A DNA stretch of 64,000 bases from Microbacterium sp. Yaish 1 (GTDB lineage Bacteria > Actinomycetota > Actinomycetes > Actinomycetales > Microbacteriaceae). The stretch lies in NCBI RefSeq assembly GCF_002245215.1, contig NZ_NPMR01000002.1:620001-684000 (forward strand). The letters are read 5' to 3'. Positions within the stretch are counted from its first letter, which is position 1. Each line of letters opens with the position of its first letter. Of this stretch, positions 25,687 through 37,171 are shown piece by piece. A program made the translations under genes and the position numbers. The notes under the pieces were generated by a model, which was not told the origin of the DNA, made no database searches, and saw nothing but the letters and a program-made list of their open reading frames with translations.

Positions 25687-26356
25687 CACACCGGAGCCGA
25701 CCGGATCGAAACGAGACCGCACGCGTGCACGGATCGTCGAGACCGCGCTGCGGTCGTTCCGCGAACGCGGCTACGACGCGACCACGATCCGTCACATCGC
25801 CGCGGAGGCGGGCGTCTCGGTCGGCACGACGAACTACCACTTCGCATCGAAGAACGAGCTCGTGCAGGAGTTCTACCTCCAGGTGCAGCAGGCGCACCGA
25901 GCCGCCGCCCTCCCCCGACTCGAGTCGGAGCGCGGCCTCACGGACAGGCTCGCGATCGTCTTCCACACCGGCCTCGACCAACTGGCCCCGACGCATGGCC
26001 ATGCGCCCGAGTTCCTGACGGCCGCCGTCTCGCCGCGATCGTCGATCAACCCGCTGTCGCCCGAGTCGGATGCCTCGCTCACGATCGTGGCGGACCTGTT
26101 CCGCACTGCCGTCGACGGTGCCGACCACAAGCTGCCGAAGGACATCGCCGAGGCGCTGCCCGGAGCGCTCGTTCTCGCACACCTGCTGCTCGCGATGTAC
26201 TGGGTCTACGACCAGTCCGACGACCAGGCGAAGACCCGTCGCTTGCTCGACAGAGGCTTGGCACTGCTCGCGATGGCCCTCCCCCTCGCCCGCCTCCCGA
26301 TGCTGCGACGGCCACTGCGAGAACTCCTCGACCTCATCGCCGAGGCCCGATCGTGA
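25679..26356 (+). CDS. TetR-family transcriptional regulator (225 aa)
   Basis: The N-terminal HTH reads TRARIVETALRSFRERGYDA, then TTIRHIAAEAGVSVGTTNYHF, the standard TetR helix set at residues about 12-60. The C-terminal ligand/dimer domain is divergent, so the effector cannot be predicted. The leaderless arrangement and the palindrome over the start codon suggest autoregulation. The next gene, a small membrane protein, overlaps its stop by 4 bp (GTGA) and is therefore its most likely co-regulated partner; pepN is divergent and may be a second target. Confidence 0.92.
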   Translation: MFSTPEPTGSKRDRTRARIVETALRSFRERGYDATTIRHIAAEAGVSVGTTNYHFASKNELVQEFYLQVQQAHRAAALPRLESERGLTDRLAIVFHTGLDQLAPTHGHAPEFLTAAVSPRSSINPLSPESDASLTIVADLFRTAVDGADHKLPKDIAEALPGALVLAHLLLAMYWVYDQSDDQAKTRRLLDRGLALLAMALPLARLPMLRRPLRELLDLIAEARS

Positions 26357-26955
26357 CGGGCGCCGGTCCCCAACCGCCGCGCGAGTCCCGTCCCGACTCG
26401 CCCCGCACGGATGCCGCACCCCTGGCGTTCACCCCGTCCGAATTCGTCGCGGGTGCCGCTCGCGCGTGGGCCGCGACGACCCTGCTGATCATCACCGCCT
26501 GGGCTGTTCTCACGGGCGGCCTGAGCTTGATCGTGGGCACCGTGATGATCGTGATGGCCTCGGTCCCAGCTGTCGTGGTCGGCTCCCCCGGCGCATACCT
26601 GCTCGGCCGCTTCCTGCGACGCATCCCGCGTGTCGGGGCGCATCTCATGGTCTTCGCGGGATACGGCGCGCTGGTCGGAGCCATCACCACGGCCGTCGCC
26701 GTTCCCGTGCTCATCGGCGACGCGGGAGGCACTGGCGTCAGCGACACCGTGTTCCTCGTCAATGTGCCGCTCAGCGCCATCGGAGTCGCCGGCGCCTGGT
26801 TCCTCACCATGCGACGGGCCCTGCGCCGCGATGCCGGTGGGCTGGACGAGAGGGCACCGACACCGGATGCGGATACCGCGACCGAGGACGCCCTCGACCA
26901 GCGCTACCGCATCATCGACCCCGACCGGCGACGGCGTCAGCGGCCTCGAGACTGA
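26353..26955 (+). CDS. Small membrane protein of unknown function (200 aa), coupled to TetR
   Basis: Starting at GTG 26353, which overlaps the TetR stop as GTGA, the protein has a Pro-rich N-terminus (about 35 residues), four hydrophobic segments (about 40-60, 65-85, 100-125, 135-160) and a charged C-terminal tail. I recognise no family motif; it resembles small actinobacterial integral membrane proteins. It has no ribosome site of its own. Its last 19 bp overlap the 3' end of the convergent dxs gene. Co-expression with TetR suggests an effector or transport role, which is inference. Confidence 0.75.
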   Translation: MTGAGPQPPRESRPDSPRTDAAPLAFTPSEFVAGAARAWAATTLLIITAWAVLTGGLSLIVGTVMIVMASVPAVVVGSPGAYLLGRFLRRIPRVGAHLMVFAGYGALVGAITTAVAVPVLIGDAGGTGVSDTVFLVNVPLSAIGVAGAWFLTMRRALRRDAGGLDERAPTPDADTATEDALDQRYRIIDPDRRRRQRPRD

Positions 26956-28925
26956 CGCTCGCCGTCGGCAGCCTCCGCCCGGTTCGGTGCGTCAGCGGCA
27001 TCCGACCAGTCCGACTCCGCGTCCGCGCTGGGGCGAGCGATCGGGATGCGGGTGCCGAGGACCTGCGCGACGACGTCGTGCGCGATCTTCGCGGCAGTCA
27101 GGCCCGCGTCGTCGAGGATCTCGTCGCGCTCCGCGTGATCGATGAACTCGTCGGGGAGGCCCAGCTCGTCGACGGCCGTGTCGATGCCGGCCTCGCGAAG
27201 CACCTGGCGGATGCGGGTGCCGATGCCCCCGACACGGATCCCGTCTTCGATCGTGATGACGAGCCGGTGTTCGGCGGCGAGGTCGACGACCGAGCGCGCG
27301 ACCGGGACCACCCAGCGAGGATCGATGACGGTCGCGCCGATCCCCTGTGCTCGCAGGCGCTCGGCGACCTCGATGCCGAGACGAACCATCGGACCGATCC
27401 CCACGATGAGCACATCGTCGGATTCGCCCCGCACCAGCACGTCGGTCCCGTCGTCCAGACGCTCGAGGGCCGGCAGCTCGTCGCCGACCGAGCCCTTCGG
27501 ATAGCGGACGACCGTGGGCGCGTCCTCGATGTCGACGGCCTCGCGGAACACCTCGCGCAGACGCTCGGCATCCCGGGGCGCAGCGATGCGGATGCCGGGC
27601 ACGAGCTGAAGCATCGCGAGGTCCCAGATGCCGTGGTGACTGGGCCCGTCGGGCCCGGTGACGCCGGCCCGATCGAGCACGAACGTCACGCCGGCACGAT
27701 GCAGCGCGACATCCATCATCATCTGGTCGAACGCGCGGTTCATGAACGTCGCGTAGATCGCGACGACCGGATGCAGCCCACCGAAGGCGAGACCCGCGGA
27801 TGCCGCGACAGCGTGCTGCTCCGCGATGCCGACGTCCAGGACGCGATCGGGGAACCGCTGCGCGAACGGCAGCAGCCCGGTCGGACGCAGCATCGCCGCC
27901 GTGATCGCCACGACATCACCGCGGCGCTGCCCCGCCGACACGAGCTCCTCGGCGAAGACGTCCGTCCAGCTCGTCTTGCCACCCGAGGAGACCGGCCGGC
28001 CCGTCGCGGGGTCGATCTTGCCGACCGCGTGGAACTGATCGGCCTCGTCGAGGCGAGCGGGCGCGTAGCCTCGGCCCTTCTCGGTGATCGCGTGCACGAT
28101 GACCGGGGCGCCGTACGACTTCGCGAGCCGCAGCGTCTCGATCATGGCCTCGAGATCGTGGCCGTCGACGGGCCCGAGGTACTTGATGTCGAGGTTCGAG
28201 TACAGCGCCTCATTGTTCACGAAGCGGGACAGGAACCCGTGAGTACCCCCGCGAAGTCCGCGGTAGACGGCCCGCGCCGCCGGCCCCAGCCGACCGAACA
28301 GCGAGGCCGAGCCCTCGTGCAGGGACCGGTAGCCCTCGGTCGTGCGTACCTTGTTCAGGAAGCGCGCCATCCCGCCGATCGTCGGCGCGTAGGAGCGTCC
28401 GTTGTCGTTGACGACGATCACGAGGTTGCGATCGTTGTCGTCGGAGATGTTGTTCAGCGCCTCCCACGTCATCCCGCCGGTCAGCGACCCGTCGCCCACG
28501 ACAGCGACGACGTGCCGGTCGGTGCGACCGGTGCGGGCGAAGGCCCGGGAGATGCCGTCGGCCCAGCTGAGCGAGCTCGAAGCATGCGACGACTCGACGA
28601 CGTCGTGCTCGCTCTCGCTGCGCTGCGGGTAGCCCGCCAGGCCGCCCCGAGAGCGCAGCCGCGAGAAGTCCTGCCGACCGGTGACGAGCTTGTGGACGTA
28701 GGACTGGTGTCCGGTGTCGAAGACGACCGGGTCGTTCGGAGAGTCGAAGACCCGGTGGATCGCGAGCGTGAGCTCGACGACGCCGAGGTTGGGGCCGAGG
28801 TGCCCGCCGCTGCGCGCGACGTTCTCGACGAGGAACGAGCGGATCTCACTCGCGAGAGCCTCGAGCTGCGGAAGCGAGAGGGCGTCCAGATCGCGCGGGT
28901 GCGAGATCGAGGAGAGCAACGACAT
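26937..28925 (-). CDS. dxs: 1-deoxy-D-xylulose-5-phosphate synthase
   Basis: DXS is the thiamine-dependent first enzyme of the MEP isoprenoid pathway, condensing pyruvate and glyceraldehyde 3-phosphate. The 662-residue protein shows GGHLGPNLGVVELTLA, the TPP motif GDGSLTGGMTWEALNN, the catalytic Glu region DVGIAEQHAV and a transketolase C-domain. A charged Ala/Ser/Asp-rich tail of about 35 residues extends the C-terminus beyond usual length. The ATG is preceded by GGAGG. It lies downstream of acn past a strong terminator, and near RNase D/DUF3000 as in Mycobacterium. Confidence 0.96.
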   Translation of the reverse strand: MSLLSSISHPRDLDALSLPQLEALASEIRSFLVENVARSGGHLGPNLGVVELTLAIHRVFDSPNDPVVFDTGHQSYVHKLVTGRQDFSRLRSRGGLAGYPQRSESEHDVVESSHASSSLSWADGISRAFARTGRTDRHVVAVVGDGSLTGGMTWEALNNISDDNDRNLVIVVNDNGRSYAPTIGGMARFLNKVRTTEGYRSLHEGSASLFGRLGPAARAVYRGLRGGTHGFLSRFVNNEALYSNLDIKYLGPVDGHDLEAMIETLRLAKSYGAPVIVHAITEKGRGYAPARLDEADQFHAVGKIDPATGRPVSSGGKTSWTDVFAEELVSAGQRRGDVVAITAAMLRPTGLLPFAQRFPDRVLDVGIAEQHAVAASAGLAFGGLHPVVAIYATFMNRAFDQMMMDVALHRAGVTFVLDRAGVTGPDGPSHHGIWDLAMLQLVPGIRIAAPRDAERLREVFREAVDIEDAPTVVRYPKGSVGDELPALERLDDGTDVLVRGESDDVLIVGIGPMVRLGIEVAERLRAQGIGATVIDPRWVVPVARSVVDLAAEHRLVITIEDGIRVGGIGTRIRQVLREAGIDTAVDELGLPDEFIDHAERDEILDDAGLTAAKIAHDVVAQVLGTRIPIARPSADAESDWSDAADAPNRAEAADGERQSRGR

Positions 28926-28971
28926 CGCGCTCCTCCTTCCATCGGTGCCGGTAAGTCTAATGAGCGGGATG

Positions 28972-29008
28972 CACGAGAGGCCGGAGCTGGACGCTCCGGC
29001 CTCTCGTG
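28972..29008 (-). terminator. Hairpin terminator of acn
   Basis: Arms 28972-28987 and 28993-29008 pair perfectly over 16 bp around a 5-nt loop. It lies 20 bp beyond the acn stop and before dxs, separating the two transcription units. It is not followed by a T tract. Confidence 0.75.
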
Positions 29009-29027
29009 GACTATGCGGCTGGCGGGC

Positions 29028-31886
<2,859 letters not shown>

Positions 31887-31991
31887 GTCTGCTCTCCTTC
31901 ATCGGCGGGCCGCGCGCTCGCGCGCACTGTCCCATCATCCCCTCGCCGCACCGGTCGATCTAGTGAGGCGACCCTTAGTCGTATCGGGGAA

Positions 31992-32015
31992 ATTTATCTT
32001 GACGTCAAGATAAAT
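31992..32015 (-). promoter_or_regulatory. 24-bp perfect palindrome upstream of acnA (candidate operator)
   Basis: The half-site ATTTATCTTGAC is followed exactly by its reverse complement. TTGACG within it could be the -35 of acnA, with TACGAC 19 bp downstream as a poor -10. The core TCTTGAnnTCAAGA resembles MarR-type operators. The site lies immediately after the DUF3159 stop, so acnA is the evident target. The regulator is not in the window. Confidence 0.7.
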
Positions 32016-32018
32016 GTA

Positions 32019-32786
32019 TCACTCGGCGGGCCGCTTATAGAGCGCCCGCACGGCGAGCCAGGTGACCGCCGCGAGCGGGGCGAACAGCGGAAGCCCCATC
32101 ACGAGCTTCAGGGTTCCGAGGGCGGCCACCTCGTCGGCGAAGTACAGCGGCAGCTGCACCGCGAGTCGCACGTAGAAGAGAGCTGCCCAGGCGATGGCGA
32201 GCCAGAAGTAGACCCGGCGCTTGCGCTTGTCACGCCGCCAGGCGATCCCCTCGTTCATGAGGAATCCCGCGGCCAGCCCGATGAGGGACCACCCGATGAG
32301 AGCCGAGACGAGGAACGCCGTGCCGTACGCGGCGTTCGTGATCAGCCCCGGGATGAAGTTGTCCTGACCCCGTCCCGTCCACAGCGCGAGGCCCGCGGCG
32401 ACGGCGGTCGCGATGAGACCGCCGAAAGCGGCCCCAGCGGGCCCCCGCTGGATCAAGCGGAGCAGCGTGAACACCGCGGCGACCCCGACCGAGAGACCGA
32501 GCGACAGCCAGAGGTTCGCTTCGCGCGTCTCGGGGTCCGTCGTCAGCGTGAACACCACGATGAAGACCAGACCCGGCAGGACGGCTTCGACGATTCCGCG
32601 GAATCCGCCCATGGCGCGCCACACGACTCCCCCGGTGGAGGCGTTCGTCTCCGGATCGAACCCCGCCCTGCGCGCGGCCTCGCCGAGGGCGGCACCCAGC
32701 ACACCCGACGCCGAGCCCGCCGGCTGCGGCGGGGTCAGGTCGGCGGGACGCTCGCGCGCCGCGTCGGGACGCTCGTCGCCGTTCAC
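32019..32786 (-). CDS. DUF3159-family membrane protein (255 aa)
   Basis: An actinobacterial integral membrane family of unknown function. After a Pro/Ala-rich N-terminus (about 40 residues), about six hydrophobic segments follow, with VEAVLPGLVFIVVFTLTTD and RRVYFWLAIAWAALFYVRL among the recognisable blocks. The GTG at 32786 overlaps the DUF3710 stop (GTGA), so dut-DUF3710-DUF3159 form a tightly coupled operon, as in other actinobacteria where they sit near K+ uptake genes (not present here). Confidence 0.88.
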   Translation of the reverse strand: MNGDERPDAARERPADLTPPQPAGSASGVLGAALGEAARRAGFDPETNASTGGVVWRAMGGFRGIVEAVLPGLVFIVVFTLTTDPETREANLWLSLGLSVGVAAVFTLLRLIQRGPAGAAFGGLIATAVAAGLALWTGRGQDNFIPGLITNAAYGTAFLVSALIGWSLIGLAAGFLMNEGIAWRRDKRKRRVYFWLAIAWAALFYVRLAVQLPLYFADEVAALGTLKLVMGLPLFAPLAAVTWLAVRALYKRPAE

Positions 32787-33361
32787 GCCGAGCCGGGGGT
32801 CGCCGGCATCTTCAGCGGGATGAGGTCACGCGGCGGCATCGGCGACCCGCCGCGCACGACCACGAGGGATCGGAACAGGTCCTCGACCTGCGCGGCCGCC
32901 TCGACGTCGTTGGTGGCGGCGCCGCCGATGACCCCGCGGAGGAACCAGCGCGGACCGTCGACGCCGACGAATCGGGCCAGGCGCTTGCCGCTGCCGTCAG
33001 CTCCCGCGATCACGGGAACCTCCGCGAGCAGCTCCGGACCGAGCGGGCCCTCGCGCTCCTCGACGCGGCCGCCCTGCTGGCGCACCTGCTGACGGATCTG
33101 CTCGCGCGTCTCGTCCCAGAGCCCCGTCGAGCGGGGCGCCGCGAACGGCTGCACCTGCAGCGTGGACCCGGCGTAATCCAGACCGACCGCCACGATGCGC
33201 TTGGTCTGCTCCTCGACCTCGAGGCGCAGGTTGAGACCTTCGCGGGGCAGCACCTTGATGCCGCCGAGGTCGATGTAGGGGCGGACCGGGTTGGCCTCGG
33301 ACTCGTCGAACGGTCCGGCGGTGGCGCGGTCGGCGGGCGCGGACTTCGCGTCGTCGCTCAT
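32783..33361 (-). CDS. DUF3710-family protein (192 aa)
   Basis: A soluble actinobacterial family found with dut. The sequence includes YIDLGGIKVLPREGLNLRLE, then a Gln/Arg-rich helix IRQQVRQQGGRVEEREGPLG and RFVGVDGPRWFLRGVIGG, all typical of the family; no catalytic motif is evident. ATG 33361 overlaps the dut stop by 4 bp. The frame is open further upstream only because of GC-rich read-through of dut. Function unknown; the tight coupling to dUTPase is the main clue. Confidence 0.9.
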   Translation of the reverse strand: MSDDAKSAPADRATAGPFDESEANPVRPYIDLGGIKVLPREGLNLRLEVEEQTKRIVAVGLDYAGSTLQVQPFAAPRSTGLWDETREQIRQQVRQQGGRVEEREGPLGPELLAEVPVIAGADGSGKRLARFVGVDGPRWFLRGVIGGAATNDVEAAAQVEDLFRSLVVVRGGSPMPPRDLIPLKMPATPGSA

Positions 33362-33810
33362 GCGGATACTCCTGTCTGCTGGTAGCCGGTCGAGCCGAAC
33401 CCGCCCTCGCCGCGGACGCTCTCGGGCAGCGTGTCGACGGGGATGAAGCGGGCGCGGGTCACCGGCATGACGATCACCTGTGCGATGCGGTCGCCGGGCG
33501 CGATGTCGTACGCCTCGGACGTGTCGGTGTTCAGGAGGGTGACCTTGATCTCGCCGCGGTATCCGGCGTCGACCGTCCCGGGAGAGTTCACCACGGTGAT
33601 GCCGTGCTTGGCGGCGAGGCCGCTGCGCGGAACCACGAAGGCGGCGAAGCCTTCGGGCAGGGCGATGCGGACGCCGGTGCCCACGAGCGCGCGCTGTCCG
33701 GGCTCGAGCCGCACCGTCTCGGTGGAGACGAGATCTGCTCCGGCATCCCCCGGGTGGGCGTACACGGGAACGTCGGCGGCGATAATGGGGACGTCCACGG
33801 ATTCGGTCAC
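33358..33810 (-). CDS. dut: Deoxyuridine 5'-triphosphate nucleotidohydrolase (dUTPase)
   Basis: Dut hydrolyses dUTP to dUMP, keeping uracil out of DNA and feeding dTMP synthesis. The 150 residues contain the trimeric dUTPase motifs: HPGDAGADL (I), PRSGLAAKHGI (II), GTVDAGYRGEI (III), GDRIAQVIV (IV) and the C-terminal arm RGEGGFGSTG (V). The start is GTG at 33810. TAGCCT (33822-33817) is exactly 6 nt upstream, predicting a leaderless mRNA. The divergent DUF3093 ATG lies only 12 bp away. Confidence 0.97.
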   Translation of the reverse strand: MTESVDVPIIAADVPVYAHPGDAGADLVSTETVRLEPGQRALVGTGVRIALPEGFAAFVVPRSGLAAKHGITVVNSPGTVDAGYRGEIKVTLLNTDTSEAYDIAPGDRIAQVIVMPVTRARFIPVDTLPESVRGEGGFGSTGYQQTGVSA

Positions 33811-33822
33811 CCCACGAGGCTA

Positions 33823-34320
33823 ATGCACAGTTCCGCCCCCGCCACCCCGCCCGCCACGAGCTATCGCGAGCGCCTGAGCCCATCGCTCTGGCTGCTGGTG
33901 AGCGCGGCCGTCTGCGGCCCGATGGTCGCCCTCGTGCTCGCGCCGCTCGACTCGATCGTCGGGCTCGTCGCCGGGATCGTCGTCGGCGCGCTCATCGTCG
34001 CCGGCCTGATCGCCCTCTCACCGGTCATCGAAGTCGCCGACGGACGCCTGCGCGTCGGCCGGTCGAGCATCGAGCTCGGGTATCTCGGCCGGATCGAGGC
34101 GCTGACGGGCGACGATGCGCGACAGGCACGCGGGCCCGGACTGTCGCCGAGCTCGTGGCACCTGCTGCGCGGTGGCATCGACGGCGTGGTTCGCGTCGCG
34201 ATCGACGACGACGACGATCCGGTCGCGCACTGGGTCTTCTCCTCCCGGACGCCGGCCCGGGTCGTCGCGGTGATCGAGAGCGCTCGCGCGGACGCGGCGT
34301 CCCGTGCCCGCCGGGCCTAG
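33823..34320 (+). CDS. DUF3093-family membrane protein (165 aa)
   Basis: A conserved actinobacterial family opposite dut. Residues about 15-60 hold two hydrophobic helices (LWLLVSAAVCGPMVALVL and GLVAGIVVGALIVAGLI), followed by a cytosolic PH-like beta domain with VADGRLRVGRSSIELGYLG. No function is known. ATG 33823 is preceded by GAGG. The start codon directly abuts the predicted dut -10 element, and a GATAAT (33781-33786) inside dut is its only obvious -10. Confidence 0.87.
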   Translation: MHSSAPATPPATSYRERLSPSLWLLVSAAVCGPMVALVLAPLDSIVGLVAGIVVGALIVAGLIALSPVIEVADGRLRVGRSSIELGYLGRIEALTGDDARQARGPGLSPSSWHLLRGGIDGVVRVAIDDDDDPVAHWVFSSRTPARVVAVIESARADAASRARRA

Positions 34321-34348
34321 TCCGTCACACCGCTTCGCGCAAAAGACA

Positions 34349-34376
34349 GACCCCCGACGCCGGAGCGTCGAGGGTC
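34349..34376 (-). terminator. Terminator of the DUF4193 gene
   Basis: A hairpin (GACCC, one mismatch, CGACGC / GCGTCG, GGGTC) with a 4-nt loop. On the minus strand it is followed by TGTCTTTTG. It lies between convergent DUF3093 and DUF4193. Confidence 0.72.
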
Positions 34377-34393
34377 AGCGAGAGTCGTGATGC

Positions 34394-34687
34394 TCAGGCG
34401 GCGCACTCGGTGCAGATCGCGCCGACCTTGGTCTCGTGGTCGATCTGGGTGCGGTGCTTCACCAGGAAGCACTCCATGCACGTGAACTCGTCCTCCTGCG
34501 GGGGAAGGACGACGACATCGAGCTCGAGGTCCGAGAGATCGGCCCCGGGCAGCTCGAAGCCGGACGGGTTGTCCGCGTCCTCGTTGTCGATCGAGCCCGA
34601 CGACTTGTCGGGCACGCGCTCCTTCAGGGCCTCGATCGACTCGCTGTCGTCCTCGGTCTTGCGGGGTGCGTCGTAATCCGTAGCCAT
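34394..34687 (-). CDS. DUF4193 zinc-ribbon protein (97 aa)
   Basis: A small acidic actinobacterial protein (mycobacterial Rv2699c type) of unknown role. Two knuckles, FTCMECFLVKH and AICTECAA at the extreme C-terminus, form a four-Cys zinc ribbon; the N-terminal half is Asp/Glu/Ser-rich and likely disordered. GAGG precedes the ATG at 34687. A 228-bp intergenic region upstream separates it from divergent sepH, leaving room for promoters of both genes; no strong motif stands out there. Confidence 0.9.
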   Translation of the reverse strand: MATDYDAPRKTEDDSESIEALKERVPDKSSGSIDNEDADNPSGFELPGADLSDLELDVVVLPPQEDEFTCMECFLVKHRTQIDHETKVGAICTECAA

Positions 34688-34915
34688 GTCGAAAGGCCTC
34701 TACTTCCAGGTGTTGCCGGTTGCCGCGCCGAGTGGGGCGGCGATAGTTTGCATGACGGGCGCGTATTTCGCAAAACGTCGCGGAAGATCCTTCCGGGAAC
34801 GGATGCGCACGACCGGTTCGCCCCCCGAAACCGACGGCGCGCCCCGGATATTCCCGCGGTCCCCGGATGCCTGTGACACCATGACGGCACACGCATCGCT
34901 GGGAGGGTTCTGCGC

Positions 34916-35950
34916 ATGGAACAGCTCAAGGTCATCGGGACCGAGGAGGGCATCCTCGTCCTCGCAACCGAGTCCGGGGAGCGCTTCGCGTTGCCGGTGA
35001 ACGAGACGCTGCGCGCCCAGTTGCGCCGCGCCCGTCCGGCTGACGAACCGCGGGCGCCCCGCCCCAGTCCTCGCGAGATCCAGTCGCACATCCGCGCCGG
35101 CATGAGCGCCGCGGATGTCGCCACGCTCCTCGGCATCCGGGTCGAGGACGTCGCCCGCTACGAGCGGCCGATCATCGCCGAACGCGAGCACATCGTCGGA
35201 CAGGCCCTCGCGGTGCCGGTCCTCATCGCGGGCGAGCTCGAGCCGGATGCCCAGCCGACCTTCGGCACCGCCGTGCGCACCAAGCTCGCCGAGGCGGGCG
35301 CGACGGGTGAGCGCTGGAGCAGCTGGCGCGAGCCCGACGGCTGGATCGTCAAGCTCGAGTTCACCGTGGGCGAGGTCGAGCACGACGCCCGGTGGTCGTT
35401 CGACCCCCGACGCTCGTCGCTCGCGCCCCTCAACTCCGACGCGACCCAGCTGTCGCGGCAGGGGTCGCTGCCCGAGGGGCTGATCCCGCGGTTGCGGGCC
35501 CTCGACACACCGCAGGCCAAGGACGAGTCGCGGTTCGACAGCGGAGCGTTCGGCCCGCGGCATCCCGCCGCCGAGCCGGAGACGGCGACGTCCGGCTCGC
35601 TGCGCAGCACGACCGCGAAGGACGCGGCGATCAAGCGCGCTCCCGAACCGGTGGTGACGTCGTCCGAGACCGCCGACCTCCTCGAGGCGCTCCGCCGCCG
35701 CCGCGGACAGCGCGAGCCCATGCCCGGGGAGGACCGCGGGCAGGACACGCGTGAACGGACGCCGGTCGCGCTCTTCGACGCGCTCGAGCCCGGCTATCGC
35801 GAACCCGCCGAGCCGGCTCCCGAGCCCGAGGCGCCCCAGGCGGAGCCGGCGAACGAGGACGCGGCCCCGGAGACCCGCCGCCGCGGCGGCCGGACCTCGA
35901 TGCCGTCGTGGGACGAGATCGTCTTCGGCGCGCGCAGCGAAGACGCCTGA
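34916..35950 (+). CDS. sepH: Septation protein SepH
   Basis: SepH (DUF3071) stimulates FtsZ assembly in actinobacteria. The 344 residues start MEQLKVIGTEEGILVLAT, followed by an HTH-like motif IRAGMSAADVATLLGIRVEDV (about residues 59-79) and YERPIIAEREHIV; these N-terminal elements bind FtsZ in Streptomyces. The region WREPDGWIVKLEFTVG completes the DUF3071 domain (to about 170). The C-terminal half is Pro/Glu/Arg-rich and disordered, ending in MPSWDEIVFGAR, the conserved tail. GGGAGG lies upstream of the ATG. Confidence 0.94.
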   Translation: MEQLKVIGTEEGILVLATESGERFALPVNETLRAQLRRARPADEPRAPRPSPREIQSHIRAGMSAADVATLLGIRVEDVARYERPIIAEREHIVGQALAVPVLIAGELEPDAQPTFGTAVRTKLAEAGATGERWSSWREPDGWIVKLEFTVGEVEHDARWSFDPRRSSLAPLNSDATQLSRQGSLPEGLIPRLRALDTPQAKDESRFDSGAFGPRHPAAEPETATSGSLRSTTAKDAAIKRAPEPVVTSSETADLLEALRRRRGQREPMPGEDRGQDTRERTPVALFDALEPGYREPAEPAPEPEAPQAEPANEDAAPETRRRGGRTSMPSWDEIVFGARSEDA

Positions 35951-35961
35951 TCGCTCAGGCG
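35944..35961. terminator. Small hairpin at the sepH stop
   Basis: CGCCTGA (35944-35950, including the stop codon) pairs with TCAGGCG (35955-35961) around TCGC. It lies between convergent sepH and the phosphodiesterase gene. It has no T tract. Confidence 0.42.
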
Positions 35962-35980
35962 GCGCGCTGGGCTCGACCTC

Positions 35981-37108
35981 TCAGGCGAACACGCCGAATC
36001 GGATGAGGGGAACGATCCGTTCCTGGTCGGTGAGCGACCCGTGCTGTCCGATCATCCGCTGCGGCTTCTTGTCGGTCAGCCGGTCGTCGTAGTACGCCAC
36101 GCTCGAGCGAGCGGCGACGAGGACGTCCCCGATGCGCGGCGCCACCTCGGGGTGAACCGTCCCGAAGAGCCCGGCGTCGACGGCCTCGGCCCGGGTCATC
36201 ACCCACGCACGATCCGATTCCGATTCTCGCCAGCGCGAGGCCACGCGTTCGGCGGCGCCGTCTGACGCGTAGAGGTGAAGCATCCGCGGCTCGCCGCCGA
36301 TGACATCGACCTCATCGAGCAGTTCGTCGCCTTCCCGCAGCAGGACGTGCCGGTGCGCGGGGACGTCGATCATGCCGTGATCCGCCGTCAGCACAGCACC
36401 GATGCCCGGCCCCAGCCGACGATCCCACCGGCGCAGCTCGGCGTCGAGCGATTCCAGCTCCGCCGCCCACCGGTCACCCTCCCAGCCGTGCCCGTGGCCG
36501 ATGACGTCGAGCTCCGGGATGTAGACGTAGACGAGAGCTCCCTCGTGGGCTCCGGCGAGGGCCTCGGCCCGCGCCAGACGCTCGCCGATCCCGGAAGCCG
36601 GCACGAACTCCGCCCCGCGGACGGTCGCCGTCGTGAACCCGGTGGCGGCGTACTGCGCACGGCTCACGACGAAGCAGCGGCGGCCCGCGGCGGCCTCACG
36701 CTCGAACACGGGCTGCGAACGCTGCCAGGAGAGCGGGTCGAGGCCGTCGTCTTCCCAGCCGGTGAGCTGGTTCGGGGCCGAGGCCGTGCCGGGCACCCTC
36801 ACCCGATAACCGACGATGCCGTGCTCCCCCGGCGGCACAGCTGTGAAGAGACTGCTCAAGGCGGCGGCCGTCGTCGCGGGGAACACCGTGCGGGCGGCAT
36901 CCCGCTTGGTCATGCGCTCGGAGAGGAAGCGAGCGTAGGCGGCGCGCTGTGCGAGGTTGCCGCGTCCCAGCCCGTCCGCGACGATGACGATCGCCGACCG
37001 TGCCGGAGCGAACCAGTCGGACCGACCCGACAGCGAGGTCAGCAGCTGCGGCAGCACACCGGTGAGGCTCCGGGCCGTGGGCGGGTCGATCGGTAGGCTT
37101 GAGGGCAT
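35981..37108 (-). CDS. Alkaline-phosphatase-superfamily phosphodiesterase (nucleotide pyrophosphatase type, 375 aa)
   Basis: The fold shows as [15 protein letters not shown] (metal Asp) and the nucleophile region [25 protein letters not shown] with Thr (about residue 82). [15 protein letters not shown] supplies Asp and His ligands and [11 protein letters not shown] the last Asp-His pair. These are the two-zinc ligands of NPP-like enzymes that split nucleotide or lipid phosphodiesters. There is no signal peptide, so it is probably cytosolic; the substrate is unknown. It is divergent from parC in a conserved sepH-PDE-parC order. Confidence 0.88.
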   Translation of the reverse strand: MPSSLPIDPPTARSLTGVLPQLLTSLSGRSDWFAPARSAIVIVADGLGRGNLAQRAAYARFLSERMTKRDAARTVFPATTAAALSSLFTAVPPGEHGIVGYRVRVPGTASAPNQLTGWEDDGLDPLSWQRSQPVFEREAAAGRRCFVVSRAQYAATGFTTATVRGAEFVPASGIGERLARAEALAGAHEGALVYVYIPELDVIGHGHGWEGDRWAAELESLDAELRRWDRRLGPGIGAVLTADHGMIDVPAHRHVLLREGDELLDEVDVIGGEPRMLHLYASDGAAERVASRWRESESDRAWVMTRAEAVDAGLFGTVHPEVAPRIGDVLVAARSSVAYYDDRLTDKKPQRMIGQHGSLTDQERIVPLIRFGVFA

Positions 37109-37171
37109 CGCGGACAGTCTGACACAGACCGCATCCGCCCTCCCATCCCCGATCGAGGTCCGAACAGCTTC

